Below the pieces are notes generated by a model. It saw only the letters and a program-made list of their open reading frames with translations. It ran no database searches and was not told the DNA's origin. From the NCBI RefSeq assembly GCF_008704935.1, contig NZ_CP023692.1:6177501-6241500 (forward strand): DNA of 64,000 bases, in the 5' to 3' direction. Below are positions 30,508 through 38,671 of the stretch, piece after piece (within the stretch, counting starts at the first letter, position 1; the number at the start of each line of letters is the position of its first letter). Both the position numbers and the translations under genes were made by a program. This DNA is from Streptomyces vinaceus. GTDB lineage: Bacteria; Actinomycetota; Actinomycetes; Streptomycetales; Streptomycetaceae.

Positions 30508-31119
30508 ATGCCGGAACTCGATCCCGCCACCACCGCGCTGCTCACCGTCGAGTGCCAGAACGGCGTCGTCGGGGAGGAGAGCGCCCTTCCGGAACTCGCC
30601 AAGGAGGCGCGGGACTCGGGGATGCTGGGACGGGTGGCCGCGCTGGTCGGGGCCGCGCACGCGGCCGGCGTACAGGTGCTGCACGCGGTCGCCGAGCGGC
30701 GCCCCGACGGACTGGCGGCCAACGACAACGCGCGGCTGTTCCGGGCCGCCGGGAAACTGCCCGTCCGACAGCTGTCGGGGAGTGCGGCGGTGGAGGTGGC
30801 GGCCCCCATCGAGGTGGCCGGAAACGACCTGGTGGTCCGCCGGCTGCACGGGCTCTCGCCGATCGCCGGCACCGACGTGGACGCGCTCCTGCGCAACCTC
30901 GGCATCCGCACCCTCGTCGTCACCGGGGTCTCCTCGAACATCGCGATCCCGAACACCGTCTTCGACGCCGTGAACCTCGGATACCGGGTCGTGATCCCCT
31001 CCGACGCCATCGCGGGGGTGCCCGCCGCGTACACCGCCGAGGTGATCCGCAACGCGCTGGCGCTCGTCGCGACCGTCACCACCACCGAGGCCCTCCTCGC
31101 GCAGTGGGCCCCGGCCTGA
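30508..31119 (+). CDS. Isochorismatase-fold (cysteine hydrolase family) protein lacking the catalytic residues
   Basis: Protein of 203 residues with the isochorismatase alpha/beta fold (PATTALLTVECQNGVVG, VLHAVAERRPDGLAANDNAR, NLGIRTLVVTGVSSN, DAVNLGYRVVIPSDAIAG). The usual Asp-Lys-Cys set is not there: the Asp of the first strand is E15, and the nucleophile position is A146 in GVSSNIAIPN where family members have Cys. So it is either a non-hydrolytic member or uses other residues. ATG at 30508, with agggggag just upstream. It stands alone between a PPOX gene and the HipA-like kinase gene. Confidence 0.8.
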   Translation: MPELDPATTALLTVECQNGVVGEESALPELAKEARDSGMLGRVAALVGAAHAAGVQVLHAVAERRPDGLAANDNARLFRAAGKLPVRQLSGSAAVEVAAPIEVAGNDLVVRRLHGLSPIAGTDVDALLRNLGIRTLVVTGVSSNIAIPNTVFDAVNLGYRVVIPSDAIAGVPAAYTAEVIRNALALVATVTTTEALLAQWAPA

Positions 31120-31146
31120 CCGGTGGGATCCCCGCGCCGGCCCCCG

Positions 31147-31152
31147 TAACCT
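31147..31152 (+). promoter_or_regulatory. Leaderless -10 element of the HipA-like gene
   Basis: taacct, 6 bases before ATG 31159. Its position implies transcription starts at or next to the start codon. Confidence 0.5.
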
Positions 31153-31158
31153 GGGCTG

Positions 31159-31998
31159 ATGCTGTCCGAAGTGATCGCGACCCGTTACGTCACGCCCTTG
31201 CGTGAGGGCGGCTCGCTCCCGGGGATCGTCGAGGCCGACGACCTCGGTACCTACGTCATGAAATTCACCGGAGCCGGCCAGGGGCGCAAGACCCTGGTCG
31301 CCGAAGTCGTCTGCGGGCGCCTCGCCCAGCGCCTCGGCCTGCGGGTCCCGCGGCTGGTGCAGATGCAGCTCGACCCCGTGATCGGGCTCGGCGAGCCCGA
31401 CCAGGAGGTCCAGGAGCTGCTCAAGGCCAGCGGCGGACTCAACCTCGGGATGGACTACCTGCCCGGGTCGATCGGCTTCGACCCGCTCGCCTATCAGGTG
31501 GACCCCGCCGAGGCGGGCCGCGTGGTCTGGTTCGACGCGCTGATCAACAACGTCGACCGGTCCTGGCGCAACCCGAACATGCTGGTCTGGCACGGTGACC
31601 TCTGGCTCATCGACCACGGCGCCACCATGATCTGGCACCACAACTGGCCCACCGCCCAGAGCGCCGCCGCCAAGCCGTACAACGCCTCCGACCACGTCCT
31701 GGCACCCGTCGGACCGGACATCGCGGCGGCCGCCGCCGCGCTCGCGCCCCTGGTGACGCGGGAGCTGCTCGACGAGGTCGTCGCCGACGTGCCCGACGAG
31801 TGGCTGGTGGACGAGCCCGGCTTCGACTCCACCGACGCGCTGCGCCGCGCCTACGTGGACGTGCTGCTGCCGCGCGCGGCCACGATCCACGAGAGGATCT
31901 CGATGGAGGCCGAGGTGAAGCCCCGGTCGGGTCCCCCCGGCTGGCTCGCCGACCGCCTCGACCCCCGCCCCCGGAAGAACAAGAGCGACAACGAGTGA
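31159..31998 (+). CDS. HipA-like kinase (HipA_2 type)
   Basis: Protein of 279 residues, shorter than HipA toxins (about 440) because the N-terminal subdomain is absent. Kinase landmarks are K35 in YVMKFTGAGQGRKTL, the catalytic D133 in FDALINNVDR with N138/N140, and D152-H-G in LWLIDHGATM as the metal loop. The C-terminal 50 residues are charged and basic. HipA proteins phosphorylate a tRNA synthetase and cause persistence; this class has no HipB partner next to it. Instead a DUF3037 gene overlaps its end by four bases (GTGA), so the two are translated together. Substrate unknown. ATG at 31159 with taacct just upstream, probably leaderless. Confidence 0.83.
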   Translation: MLSEVIATRYVTPLREGGSLPGIVEADDLGTYVMKFTGAGQGRKTLVAEVVCGRLAQRLGLRVPRLVQMQLDPVIGLGEPDQEVQELLKASGGLNLGMDYLPGSIGFDPLAYQVDPAEAGRVVWFDALINNVDRSWRNPNMLVWHGDLWLIDHGATMIWHHNWPTAQSAAAKPYNASDHVLAPVGPDIAAAAAALAPLVTRELLDEVVADVPDEWLVDEPGFDSTDALRRAYVDVLLPRAATIHERISMEAEVKPRSGPPGWLADRLDPRPRKNKSDNE

Positions 31999-32378
31999 CC
32001 AAGCGGGACGTGTTCGAGTACGCGCTGGTGCGCGTGGTGCCCCGGATGGAGCGCGGCGAGTGCTTCAACGCCGGCGTGATCGTCTACTGCCGGGCCCGCT
32101 CGTACGTGGCCGCGCGCACCCACCTGGACGAGGCCAAGCTCCTCGCCCTGGACCCGAAGGCCGATGTGCCGGGCGTACGGGCGGCCCTGCGTGCCGTCGA
32201 GGGAGTGTGCAGCGGCGGCGAGCTGGCCGGCCAGGCGGCGGGCGACGACGCGGGCCGCCGGTTCCGCTGGCTGATCGCCCCGCGCAGCACGGTGGTGCAG
32301 CCGGGCCCGGTGCACACGGGCCTGACGGCCGATCCGGAGGCCGAGGTGGAACGGCTGCTCGACCTGCTGGTCCGGTGA
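31995..32378 (+). CDS. DUF3037 family protein
   Basis: Protein of 127 residues. It starts MTKRDVFEYALVRVVPRMER and has GECFNAGVIVYCRARSYV, then a helical middle and FRWLIAPRSTVVQPGPVHTG, the DUF3037 pattern. The GTG at 31995 overlaps the stop of the kinase gene (GTGA), so translation is coupled and the proteins probably act together. No function has been assigned to the family; presence next to HipA_2 kinases elsewhere makes a regulator, substrate adaptor or antitoxin role conceivable. A terminator-like hairpin follows at 32424. Confidence 0.84.
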   Translation: MTKRDVFEYALVRVVPRMERGECFNAGVIVYCRARSYVAARTHLDEAKLLALDPKADVPGVRAALRAVEGVCSGGELAGQAAGDDAGRRFRWLIAPRSTVVQPGPVHTGLTADPEAEVERLLDLLVR

Positions 32379-32423
32379 TCCGCTGATCGTACGGGGCGCC
32401 GGGAGGCGATCCGTACGACGGTA

Positions 32424-32456
32424 GCCGCCGCCTCGGGGAGCCCTGGAGGCGGCGGC
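32424..32456 (+). terminator. Terminator after the HipA-like/DUF3037 unit
   Basis: Perfect 11-base stem gccgccgcctc (32424-32434) / gaggcggcggc (32446-32456) with an 11-base loop, directly before the promoter of the SDR operon. Confidence 0.75.
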
Positions 32457-32458
32457 CG

Positions 32459-32487
32459 TTGACACCGGGTGCCAGGGCTCCTAGCGT
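32459..32487 (+). promoter_or_regulatory. Housekeeping promoter of the SDR operon
   Basis: ttgaca (32459-32464), 17-base spacer, tagcgt (32482-32487): a near-consensus HrdB-type promoter, 80 bases before ATG 32567. This gives a leader of about 70 bases. Confidence 0.8.
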
Positions 32488-32566
32488 CTCCTCAGCTGAA
32501 GCTACTAAGCGGTTGCTCACCTACGGGTGGCCGCTGACGAGGATTCCGAGGGCGAGGAGATCCACC

Positions 32567-33328
32567 ATGTCCACCACCGAGCAGCGCGTCGCGATCGTGA
32601 CCGGGGCGGCCCGGGGCATCGGCGCGGCCACCGCCGTACGCCTGGCCGCAGAGGGCCGGGCGGTCGCCGTACTCGATCTCGACGAGGCGGCCTGCAAGGA
32701 CACCGTCGAGGCGATCACGGCGGCCGGCGGCAAGGCCCTGGCCGTCGGCTGCGACGTCAGCGACGCGGCGCAGGTGGAGGCGGCCGTCGAGCGGGTCGCG
32801 AGCACCCTGGGCGCGCCGACCATCCTGGTCAACAACGCGGGCGTGCTGCGTGACAACCTGCTCTTCAAGATGAGCGAGAACGACTGGGACACCGTCATGA
32901 ACGTCCACCTGCGCGGTGCGTTCCTGATGTCGAAGGCCTGTCAGAAGTACATGGTGGAGGCCAAGTTCGGCCGCATCGTCAACCTCTCCAGCAGCTCGGC
33001 GCTGGGCAACCGCGGTCAGGTCAACTACTCGGCCGCCAAGGCCGGTCTCCAGGGCTTCACCAAGACCCTGGCCATCGAGCTCGGCAAGTTCGGCGTCACC
33101 GCCAACGCCGTCGCCCCCGGTTTCATCGTCACCGAGATGACCGCCCAGACGGCCGCGCGCGTGGGCATGGGCTTCGAGGACTTCCAGGCCGCCGCTGCCA
33201 CCCAGATCCCGGTGCAGCGCGTCGGCCGCCCGGACGACATCGCCAACGCGATCGCCTTCTTCACGGGCGAGGCCGCCGGCTTCGTCTCCGGCCAGGTCAT
33301 GTACGTGGCCGGCGGCCCGCTCAACTGA
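32567..33328 (+). CDS. SDR family 3-oxoacyl-ACP reductase-like protein
   Basis: Protein of 253 residues of the short-chain dehydrogenase/reductase family. The NAD(P) motif is TGAARGIG (residues 12-19), the NNAG motif follows, and the active site has S-Y-x3-K in NLSSSSALGNRGQVNYSAAK. Overall similarity is to FabG, which reduces 3-oxoacyl carriers with NADPH, but the family is broad and the substrate is not certain. The ATG at 32567 has gaggag upstream. The next SDR gene begins 20 bases later, so both are transcribed from the promoter at 32459. Confidence 0.88.
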   Translation: MSTTEQRVAIVTGAARGIGAATAVRLAAEGRAVAVLDLDEAACKDTVEAITAAGGKALAVGCDVSDAAQVEAAVERVASTLGAPTILVNNAGVLRDNLLFKMSENDWDTVMNVHLRGAFLMSKACQKYMVEAKFGRIVNLSSSSALGNRGQVNYSAAKAGLQGFTKTLAIELGKFGVTANAVAPGFIVTEMTAQTAARVGMGFEDFQAAAATQIPVQRVGRPDDIANAIAFFTGEAAGFVSGQVMYVAGGPLN

Positions 33329-33347
33329 CGAGAGGCAGGCGCAGCAC

Positions 33348-34121
33348 ATGACGGACAGCAGCACGCAGAGGGCGGCGGACAGCGGCAAGGTCGCGCTGAT
33401 CACCGGAGGCAGCCGGGGCATCGGCTACGGCATCGCCGAGGCGCTCGTCGCCCGCGGGGACCGGGTGTGCATCACGGGGCGCAACGAGGACGCGCTCAAG
33501 GAGGCCGTCGAGGCGCTCGGCGCGGACCGGGTGATCGGCGTGGCGGGCAAGGCGCACGACGAGGCCCACCAGGCCGTCGCGGTCGAGCGGACGATGGAGG
33601 CCTTCGGGCGCGTCGACTTCCTGGTCAACAACGCGGGCACCAACCCGGTCTTCGGTCCGATCGCGGACCTGGACCTCGGTGTGGCGCGCAAGGTCTTCGA
33701 GACCAACGTGATCTCGGCGCTCGGATTCGCCCAGCGGACCTGGCACGCCTGGCAGAAGGACAACGGCGGCGCGATCGTGAACATCGCGTCCATCGCCGGC
33801 GTCTCCGCCTCGCCCTTCATCGGCGCGTACGGGATGAGCAAGGCCGCCATGGTCAACCTCACCCTCCAGCTCGCCCACGAGATGGCGCCCGGGGTCAGGG
33901 TCAACGCGATCGCCCCCGCGGTGGTCAAGACGAAGTTCGCGCAGGCGCTCTACGAGGGCCGCGAGCAGGAGGCCGCGGCGGCCTACCCGCTCGGCCGTCT
34001 GGGGCTCCCGGAGGACATCGGCGGGGCGGCGGCTTTTCTTACATCTGCACAAGCGGAATGGATCACAGGCCAAACTCTCGTCGTTGACGGGGGAATGTTC
34101 CTCAATGCCGGAGTGCACTGA
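33348..34121 (+). CDS. SDR family oxidoreductase
   Basis: Protein of 257 residues, short-chain dehydrogenase/reductase. TGGSRGIG is at residues 20-27, VNNAG near 93-97, the catalytic YGMSK near 163-167 follows an ASIAG strand, and the C-terminus ends GQTLVVDGGMFL. It is distinct from the preceding SDR (about the same length, different specificity loops). The gap is only 19 bases, with gaggcaggcgcag before the ATG, so it is an operon partner. A substrate cannot be named; the pair may carry out sequential reductions or act on the same metabolite with different direction. A long perfect hairpin ends the unit. Confidence 0.88.
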   Translation: MTDSSTQRAADSGKVALITGGSRGIGYGIAEALVARGDRVCITGRNEDALKEAVEALGADRVIGVAGKAHDEAHQAVAVERTMEAFGRVDFLVNNAGTNPVFGPIADLDLGVARKVFETNVISALGFAQRTWHAWQKDNGGAIVNIASIAGVSASPFIGAYGMSKAAMVNLTLQLAHEMAPGVRVNAIAPAVVKTKFAQALYEGREQEAAAAYPLGRLGLPEDIGGAAAFLTSAQAEWITGQTLVVDGGMFLNAGVH

Positions 34122-34133
34122 TCGATAATCGGA

Positions 34134-34164
34134 CGCATTTGCCTCCCGAGGGGAGGCAAATGCG
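34134..34164 (+). terminator. Perfect hairpin after the SDR operon
   Basis: cgcatttgcctccc / gggaggcaaatgcg, 14 bases each, with a gag loop, 12 bases past the stop codon. AT-richer than most in the window and perfectly symmetric. Confidence 0.85.
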
Positions 34165-34211
34165 TACCTAACGTGCACGAAATCGGTCAAGTGCCACATG
34201 AAACCTGCCCA

Positions 34212-34239
34212 TTGGATTTGTGAGGCACTGAGGTAGGGT
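34212..34239 (+). promoter_or_regulatory. Promoter of the ABC binding-protein gene
   Basis: ttggat (34212-34217), 16-base spacer, tagggt (34234-34239), 34 bases before the chosen GTG. The region is poor in GC compared with coding DNA. Confidence 0.6.
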
Positions 34240-34273
34240 CTGCCGCACCCCTGGCTGATCGAGGAGCGTGCAC

Positions 34274-35857
34274 GTGTTCATCCGGACCAGATGCCTGCAG
34301 ATCACTGCAGCCCTTGCGTCCATATCCCTGCTCGCCGGATGCGGTCTGCTTTCGGACGACAGCAGCGACGCCGCGAAGAGAATCGTCGTCGGCACGACGA
34401 GCGCCCCGAGCACCCTCGATCCCGCCGCCGCCTGGGACGGCTCCTGGGAGCTGTACCGGAACGTCTACCAGACCCTGCTGGCATTCCCGACGGGCGCCAC
34501 CAAGCCCCAGCCCGACGCGGCCCAGAGCTGCGAGTTCACGGATTCCGGGAACGAGTCGTTCCGCTGCGTCCTGAAGAAGGGCCTGAAGTTCTCGAACGGC
34601 GAGCCGCTCGACGCCAAGGCGGTCAAGCACTCCCTCGACCGGATCCGGACGATCAACTCGCAGACGGGCCCCAAGGACCTCTTCGGCAGCCTGGACAAGA
34701 TCGAGACCCCGGACGCGCTGACGGTCGTCTTCCACCTGAAGACCCCGGACGCCACCTTCCCCTTCGTCCTCGGCTCGCCGGCCGCCTCGCTGGTCGCGCC
34801 CAAGGAGTACCCGGCCGACAAGGTCCGCGAGGACGGCAAGATCACCGGGTCCGGCCCGTTCGTGCTCGACTCGTACAAGGAGGGCGGCGAGGCGGTCCTC
34901 GGCAAGAACGCCTCCTACAACGGCTTCGCGAACCCGCGCAACGACGGCGTCACGATCCGCTACTTCGCGGACTCCACCAAGATGGTCGCCGCGCTCAAGG
35001 CCAAGGAGATCGACGCCACCTACCGCGGTCTGTCGGCCCCCGAGATCAAGGACCTCCAGACCCCCGCCTCGCACGCGCAGGGCGTCCAGGTCGTCGAGAA
35101 CGTCGGCGCCGAGATCCGCTACCTGGTCTTCAACCCCAAGGACCCGCAGGTCGCCAAGCCGGCGGTGCGCCAGGCCATCGCCCAGATCATCGACCGCGGC
35201 GCCATCGTCTCCAAGGTCTACCAGGGCACCGCCGAGCCGCTGTACTCGATGGTCCCCAAGGGGGTCGTGGGCCACAAGACGCCGTTCTACGACAAGTACG
35301 GCCAGGCCGACGTCAAGAAGGCCCAGAAGATCCTCAAGGACGCCGGGATCACCCAGCCCGTCGAGCTGACCTTCTGGTACACCACCGACCGCTACGGCGC
35401 CTCCACCGCCGACGAGTTCACCGAGCTCAAGCGCCAGCTGGACGAGAGCAACCTGTTCAAGGTCACCCTCCGCGGCCAGCCCTGGAAGGTGTTCCAGGTC
35501 GGCTACAAGAACGGCGAGTACCCGGTCTTCGGCCGAGGCTGGTTCCCCGACTTCCCGGACCCGGACAACTTCATCGCGCCGTTCGTCGGCAAGGAGAACG
35601 CGGTCGGCACCCCGTACGAGCCCAACGAGATCCTCAACGACCTGCTGCCCAAGTCCCGCCGCGAGAGCGACCGCTCGGCCGGCGTGCGCGAGTTCGAGCA
35701 GGCCCAGCAGATCTTCGCCGAGGACGTACGGCTGCTCCCGCTGTGGCAGGGCAAGCTGTACGTCGCCGCCCGCGAGGACATCGCGGGCGCCGAGCGGGCG
35801 CTCGACCCGCAGACCGCCATGCAGATGTGGGAGCTGTACCGCAAGACCAGCTGGTAG
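34274..35857 (+). CDS. ABC transporter substrate-binding lipoprotein, family 5
   Basis: Lipoprotein of about 527 residues. The signal has a lipobox LLAGC with C23, followed by a Ser/Asp linker. The binding domain starts with KRIVVGTTSAPSTLDPAAAW and carries the long two-lobed fold of oligopeptide/nickel-type binding proteins (SBP_bac_5), with features such as RYFADSTKMVAALKAKEID. It would hand peptides or similar solutes to an ABC permease, but no permease or ATPase gene lies in the window, so it is an orphan or the transporter is elsewhere. I prefer the GTG at 34274, seven bases after gaggag, over 34268. A strong terminator follows. Confidence 0.86.
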   Translation: MFIRTRCLQITAALASISLLAGCGLLSDDSSDAAKRIVVGTTSAPSTLDPAAAWDGSWELYRNVYQTLLAFPTGATKPQPDAAQSCEFTDSGNESFRCVLKKGLKFSNGEPLDAKAVKHSLDRIRTINSQTGPKDLFGSLDKIETPDALTVVFHLKTPDATFPFVLGSPAASLVAPKEYPADKVREDGKITGSGPFVLDSYKEGGEAVLGKNASYNGFANPRNDGVTIRYFADSTKMVAALKAKEIDATYRGLSAPEIKDLQTPASHAQGVQVVENVGAEIRYLVFNPKDPQVAKPAVRQAIAQIIDRGAIVSKVYQGTAEPLYSMVPKGVVGHKTPFYDKYGQADVKKAQKILKDAGITQPVELTFWYTTDRYGASTADEFTELKRQLDESNLFKVTLRGQPWKVFQVGYKNGEYPVFGRGWFPDFPDPDNFIAPFVGKENAVGTPYEPNEILNDLLPKSRRESDRSAGVREFEQAQQIFAEDVRLLPLWQGKLYVAAREDIAGAERALDPQTAMQMWELYRKTSW

Positions 35858-35880
35858 CCCTGCGTACCCCGCCGTACCCA

Positions 35881-35922
35881 CGCCGCATCCGCGGGAGCCT
35901 CCGGGCGCCCGCGGATGCGGCG
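35881..35922 (+). terminator. Terminator after the substrate-binding protein gene
   Basis: Perfect 15-base stem cgccgcatccgcggg (35881-35895) / cccgcggatgcggcg (35908-35922) followed by ttgtc. Loop of 12 bases. Confidence 0.9.
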
Positions 35923-35997
35923 TTGTCAGTGGCCCCCGGTAGGTTCTGAGCTGTTGCACCGCGCAGTCGCGCGACACTTGTACCGGAGGTTGTAGAC

Positions 35998-36675
35998 GTG
36001 ACCCAGATGCTGCCCGAGTCCTGGCTCCCCGTCCTCGGCGACGAGCTGGAGAAGCCCTACTTCAACGAGCTCACCGAGTTCGTCGAGAAGGAGCGGGCGA
36101 ACGGGCCGGTCTACCCGCCCCGGGAGCAGGTCTTCGCCGCCCTGGAAGCCACCCCGTTCGACCGGGTGAAGGTCCTCGTCCTCGGCCAGGACCCGTACCA
36201 CGGCGCCGGCCAGGGCCACGGGCTGTGCTTCTCGGTGCGGCCCGGGGTCAAGACCCCGCCCTCCCTGCGCAACATCTACAAGGAGATGCACGCGGAGCTG
36301 GGCACCCCCATCCCGGACAACGGGTACCTGATGCCCTGGGCCGAGCAGGGCGTCCTGCTGCTCAACGCGGTCCTCACCGTCCGTGAGGCCGAGCCCAACT
36401 CGCACAAGGGCAAGGGCTGGGAGAAGTTCACCGACGCGGTCATCCGCGCCGTGGCCGACCGCCCCGACCCGGCCGTCTTCGTCCTGTGGGGCGCCTACGC
36501 CCAGAAGAAGCTCCCGCTGATCGACGAGGAGCGGCACGTCGTCGTCAAGGGCGCCCACCCCTCCCCGCTGTCGGCCAAGAAGTTCTTCGGCTCCCGGCCC
36601 TTCACGCAGATCAACGAGGCCGTCGCGGCGCAGGGCCATGAGCCGATCGACTGGACGATCCCGGACCTGGGCTGA
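35998..36675 (+). CDS. ung: Uracil-DNA glycosylase
   Basis: Family 1 uracil-DNA glycosylase of 225 residues. The water-activating loop GQDPYHG (63-69, catalytic D65) and the minor-groove loop HPSPLS (H186-S191) are intact. It removes uracil from DNA in base-excision repair. GTG start at 35998, with ggaggttg upstream. It has its own region after the terminator at 35922. The next gene starts 95 bases later. Normal length and codon use. Streptomycetes often have more than one Ung paralogue, so this may be one of two. Confidence 0.95.
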   Translation: MTQMLPESWLPVLGDELEKPYFNELTEFVEKERANGPVYPPREQVFAALEATPFDRVKVLVLGQDPYHGAGQGHGLCFSVRPGVKTPPSLRNIYKEMHAELGTPIPDNGYLMPWAEQGVLLLNAVLTVREAEPNSHKGKGWEKFTDAVIRAVADRPDPAVFVLWGAYAQKKLPLIDEERHVVVKGAHPSPLSAKKFFGSRPFTQINEAVAAQGHEPIDWTIPDLG

Positions 36676-36770
36676 CGCCCCACCGCGCCTCGGTGCCAGA
36701 ACCGGCGCCTCCGGCTAGCGTCGTGACGACCGGACCGGAGCGGGTCCGGCAGAGCGAGCCGGAGGCCGCC

Positions 36771-37295
36771 GTGACGGAGCAGCAGGAGGCGTCGGAGGAC
36801 GCCGTCATGACCAGGATCGGCCAGGCCGTCATCCTGCTGCACGCCGGTGACCGCGAGGAGGCCCGCAACCGCCTCGGCGAGATCTGGACCGAGATCGCCG
36901 AGGACGGCGACTCCCTCCACCGCTGCACGCTCGCGCACTACATGGCCGACGCGCAGGACGACCCCGCCGACGAACTGGCCTGGGACCTGCGGGCCCTGAC
37001 CGCCGCCGACGGGGTGGGGCCGGGGTCGCGGGACGGGCTGCCGGCGCAGCACGAGCCCCATCCGGCCGTGCGGGTGTTCTACCCGTCGCTGCACCTCAAC
37101 CTGGCCGCCGACTACGTCAAGCTCCAGCGGCCCGAGGCGGCGCGACTGCACCTGGCCCGGGCCCGGGCCGCCACCGGGGCGCTGTCCGATGACGGGTACG
37201 GGAACGGCGTACGGGCCGCCATCGCCCGGCTGGAGCGGCGCCTGGCCGGGGAGCCGCCCCGGGGCCCCCGGCCGTTCCCGGAGCAGCACCCCTAG
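36771..37295 (+). CDS. Tetratricopeptide-like hypothetical protein
   Basis: Protein of about 174 residues, mostly helical. Helix pairs such as RIGQAVILLHAGDREEARNR and PSLHLNLAADYVKLQRPEAA look like TPR-type repeats. No catalytic motifs were seen. The start is uncertain: GTG 36771 follows ggaggcc and starts EQQEASEDAV, while GTG 36693 would add an apparently disordered 26-residue tail. The stop TAG at 37293 is inside the left arm of a dispersed palindromic repeat, which it shares with the facing lipoprotein gene. Related proteins occur in streptomycetes but without assigned role. Confidence 0.68.
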   Translation: MTEQQEASEDAVMTRIGQAVILLHAGDREEARNRLGEIWTEIAEDGDSLHRCTLAHYMADAQDDPADELAWDLRALTAADGVGPGSRDGLPAQHEPHPAVRVFYPSLHLNLAADYVKLQRPEAARLHLARARAATGALSDDGYGNGVRAAIARLERRLAGEPPRGPRPFPEQHP

Positions 37296-37360
37296 GCCGT
37301 GCCTTTCGGATCATGACGGGCCCGGGCCGCCCGCCCTGATCCGAAGGACACGACCTAGGG
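37290..37360. repeat. Full palindromic copy of the dispersed gene-end repeat
   Basis: Left arm cctaggccgtgcctttcgga (37291-37310), right arm tccgaaggacacgacctagg (37340-37359), separated by a gggcccgggccgcccgcc core. The arms agree in all but three positions. The left arm contains the stop TAG of the upstream gene, the right arm the stop TAG of the facing gene. Related copies are at 61805, 28018 and, degenerate, 11976. Confidence 0.8.
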
Positions 37361-37909
37361 ACCGTGCACGCCCGCGCAGATGCGGGCCTCCGGGCTGTCC
37401 GGGTGCCAGCGTCCGTGCCGGCGCCCCAGCGCGCAGACGTCGGCGGGCCGGACCGACAGCTCTTTCATCAGCTCGCGCGGAACCTTCGCGTCTGGCCCCG
37501 AGGAGTCCGCACGGCCGTCCTTGCCCCCTGGGCGGCGCCGGGCGGGCCGGCGCGGCTCGGGGATGTCCGGAACCGGCGGGACGGCCTGTGCGGCCGCCCC
37601 GGCCGCCGGGGCGGCCCCGCCCGTCGCGGGCGCCGCGCCGCGCGCCGCGGACTTCACGCCTTCGGTGGTGGTCTCCGGCCGCCCGGGCCGGCCGGGCACG
37701 GCCTTCAGGGCCTCCAGCGCCGGCGCCTGGACCTCCACCGGCACGGCCCCCGGTCCGCCGCGCGGCTCGTGCCGCGGCGGCACCGCGGTGGCACCGGGGG
37801 CGGCCGCCGGCTGCATCGGGGCGGGGGTCACATTCACGCACCCGGAGACGGCCGAGACGGCACAGGCGACTCCGAGCAGCAGCTTTGTCGTGGTTCGCGT
37901 GGGATGCAC
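37355..37909 (-). CDS. Putative lipoprotein of unknown function
   Basis: Secreted protein of about 184 residues. The GTG start at 37909 gives a lipoprotein signal (HPTRTTTKLLLGVACAVSAVSGC, with the Cys about residue 23). The mature part is Pro/Ala/Arg-rich and low-complexity up to about 120, then a short conserved-looking tail with KELSVRPADVCALGRRHGRW and two Cys. A longer start at 37984 would put 25 residues before the signal and is less likely. No known domain. It may be cell-wall-associated. Confidence 0.66.
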   Translation of the reverse strand: MHPTRTTTKLLLGVACAVSAVSGCVNVTPAPMQPAAAPGATAVPPRHEPRGGPGAVPVEVQAPALEALKAVPGRPGRPETTTEGVKSAARGAAPATGGAAPAAGAAAQAVPPVPDIPEPRRPARRRPGGKDGRADSSGPDAKVPRELMKELSVRPADVCALGRRHGRWHPDSPEARICAGVHGP

Positions 37910-38064
37910 CCGCGCAACTCTGCTGTGCGAGGACCCCGTTGTGAAACCCGCAGCCGAAAATGACCCCGCACGGGTGACGGACATCCCCCGGACACCCGCC
38001 CGTCACCTGTGCGCAGCGCCCCCGGCACCCGCTCCCCGCGCGGCCGCCGGACGCTCCGCTCGCG

Positions 38065-38589
38065 TCAGTCGCCCGTCGCGCCGTCGATCTGCTCGCGCAG
38101 CAGGTCCGCGTGCCCGTTGTGGCGCGCGTACTCCTCGATCATGTGGGTGTAGACCCAGCGCAGGCTGAACGTCTCGCCGCGGTGGTGGCTCTCGGCGTCC
38201 GACAGCAGGTCCAGCGACCGGCCGGCCGCGGCCTGCCGCGCCAGCTCGACCTCGGTCTGCCAGGTCCGCTCGGCCTCGGCCCACGTGTCGCCGGGGCCGA
38301 AGTGGAAGTCCCCGTCCGGGTCCTCCCGCGTGCAGTACAGCTCGGGGAGGTCCTCGCCCAGCATGATCTCCCGGAACCAGTACCGCTCCACCTCCGCCAT
38401 GTGCCGTACGAGGCCCAGCAGGCTCAGCTCGGACGGGGGCAGCGGCGTACGGCCCAGCTGCTCGTCGCCGAGGCCCTCGCACTTCCAGGCGAGTGTGGCG
38501 CGGTGGTAGTCGAGCCAGCCGTCCAGCATCTCCCGCTCGGTCGCGGTGGTGGAGGGTTCGGTGCGGTGGGATCCGGTGGTGGTGGTCAT
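38065..38589 (-). CDS. DinB family protein (DUF664-type)
   Basis: Protein of about 174 residues with the four-helix DinB/YfiT fold: MLDGWLDYHRATLAWKCEGL, LGLVRHMAEVERYWFREIM and RWVYTHMIEEYARHNGHADL. The His residues in these helices are those of the family metal site. Stand-alone streptomycete proteins of this type are near-relatives of mycothiol-dependent maleylpyruvate isomerases, so thiol-dependent chemistry is possible. The ATG at 38589 has gaggat 6 bases upstream, suggesting a leaderless start. It is divergent from the oxidoreductase gene. Confidence 0.84.
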   Translation of the reverse strand: MTTTTGSHRTEPSTTATEREMLDGWLDYHRATLAWKCEGLGDEQLGRTPLPPSELSLLGLVRHMAEVERYWFREIMLGEDLPELYCTREDPDGDFHFGPGDTWAEAERTWQTEVELARQAAAGRSLDLLSDAESHHRGETFSLRWVYTHMIEEYARHNGHADLLREQIDGATGD

Positions 38590-38671
38590 GCCGCCATCCT
38601 CGGCGAACGCGGCCCCCGCCACCAGGGATTAAGCTGCCCAGGTCCCAGAAGGATCAACCTGGAGGTTCCCG

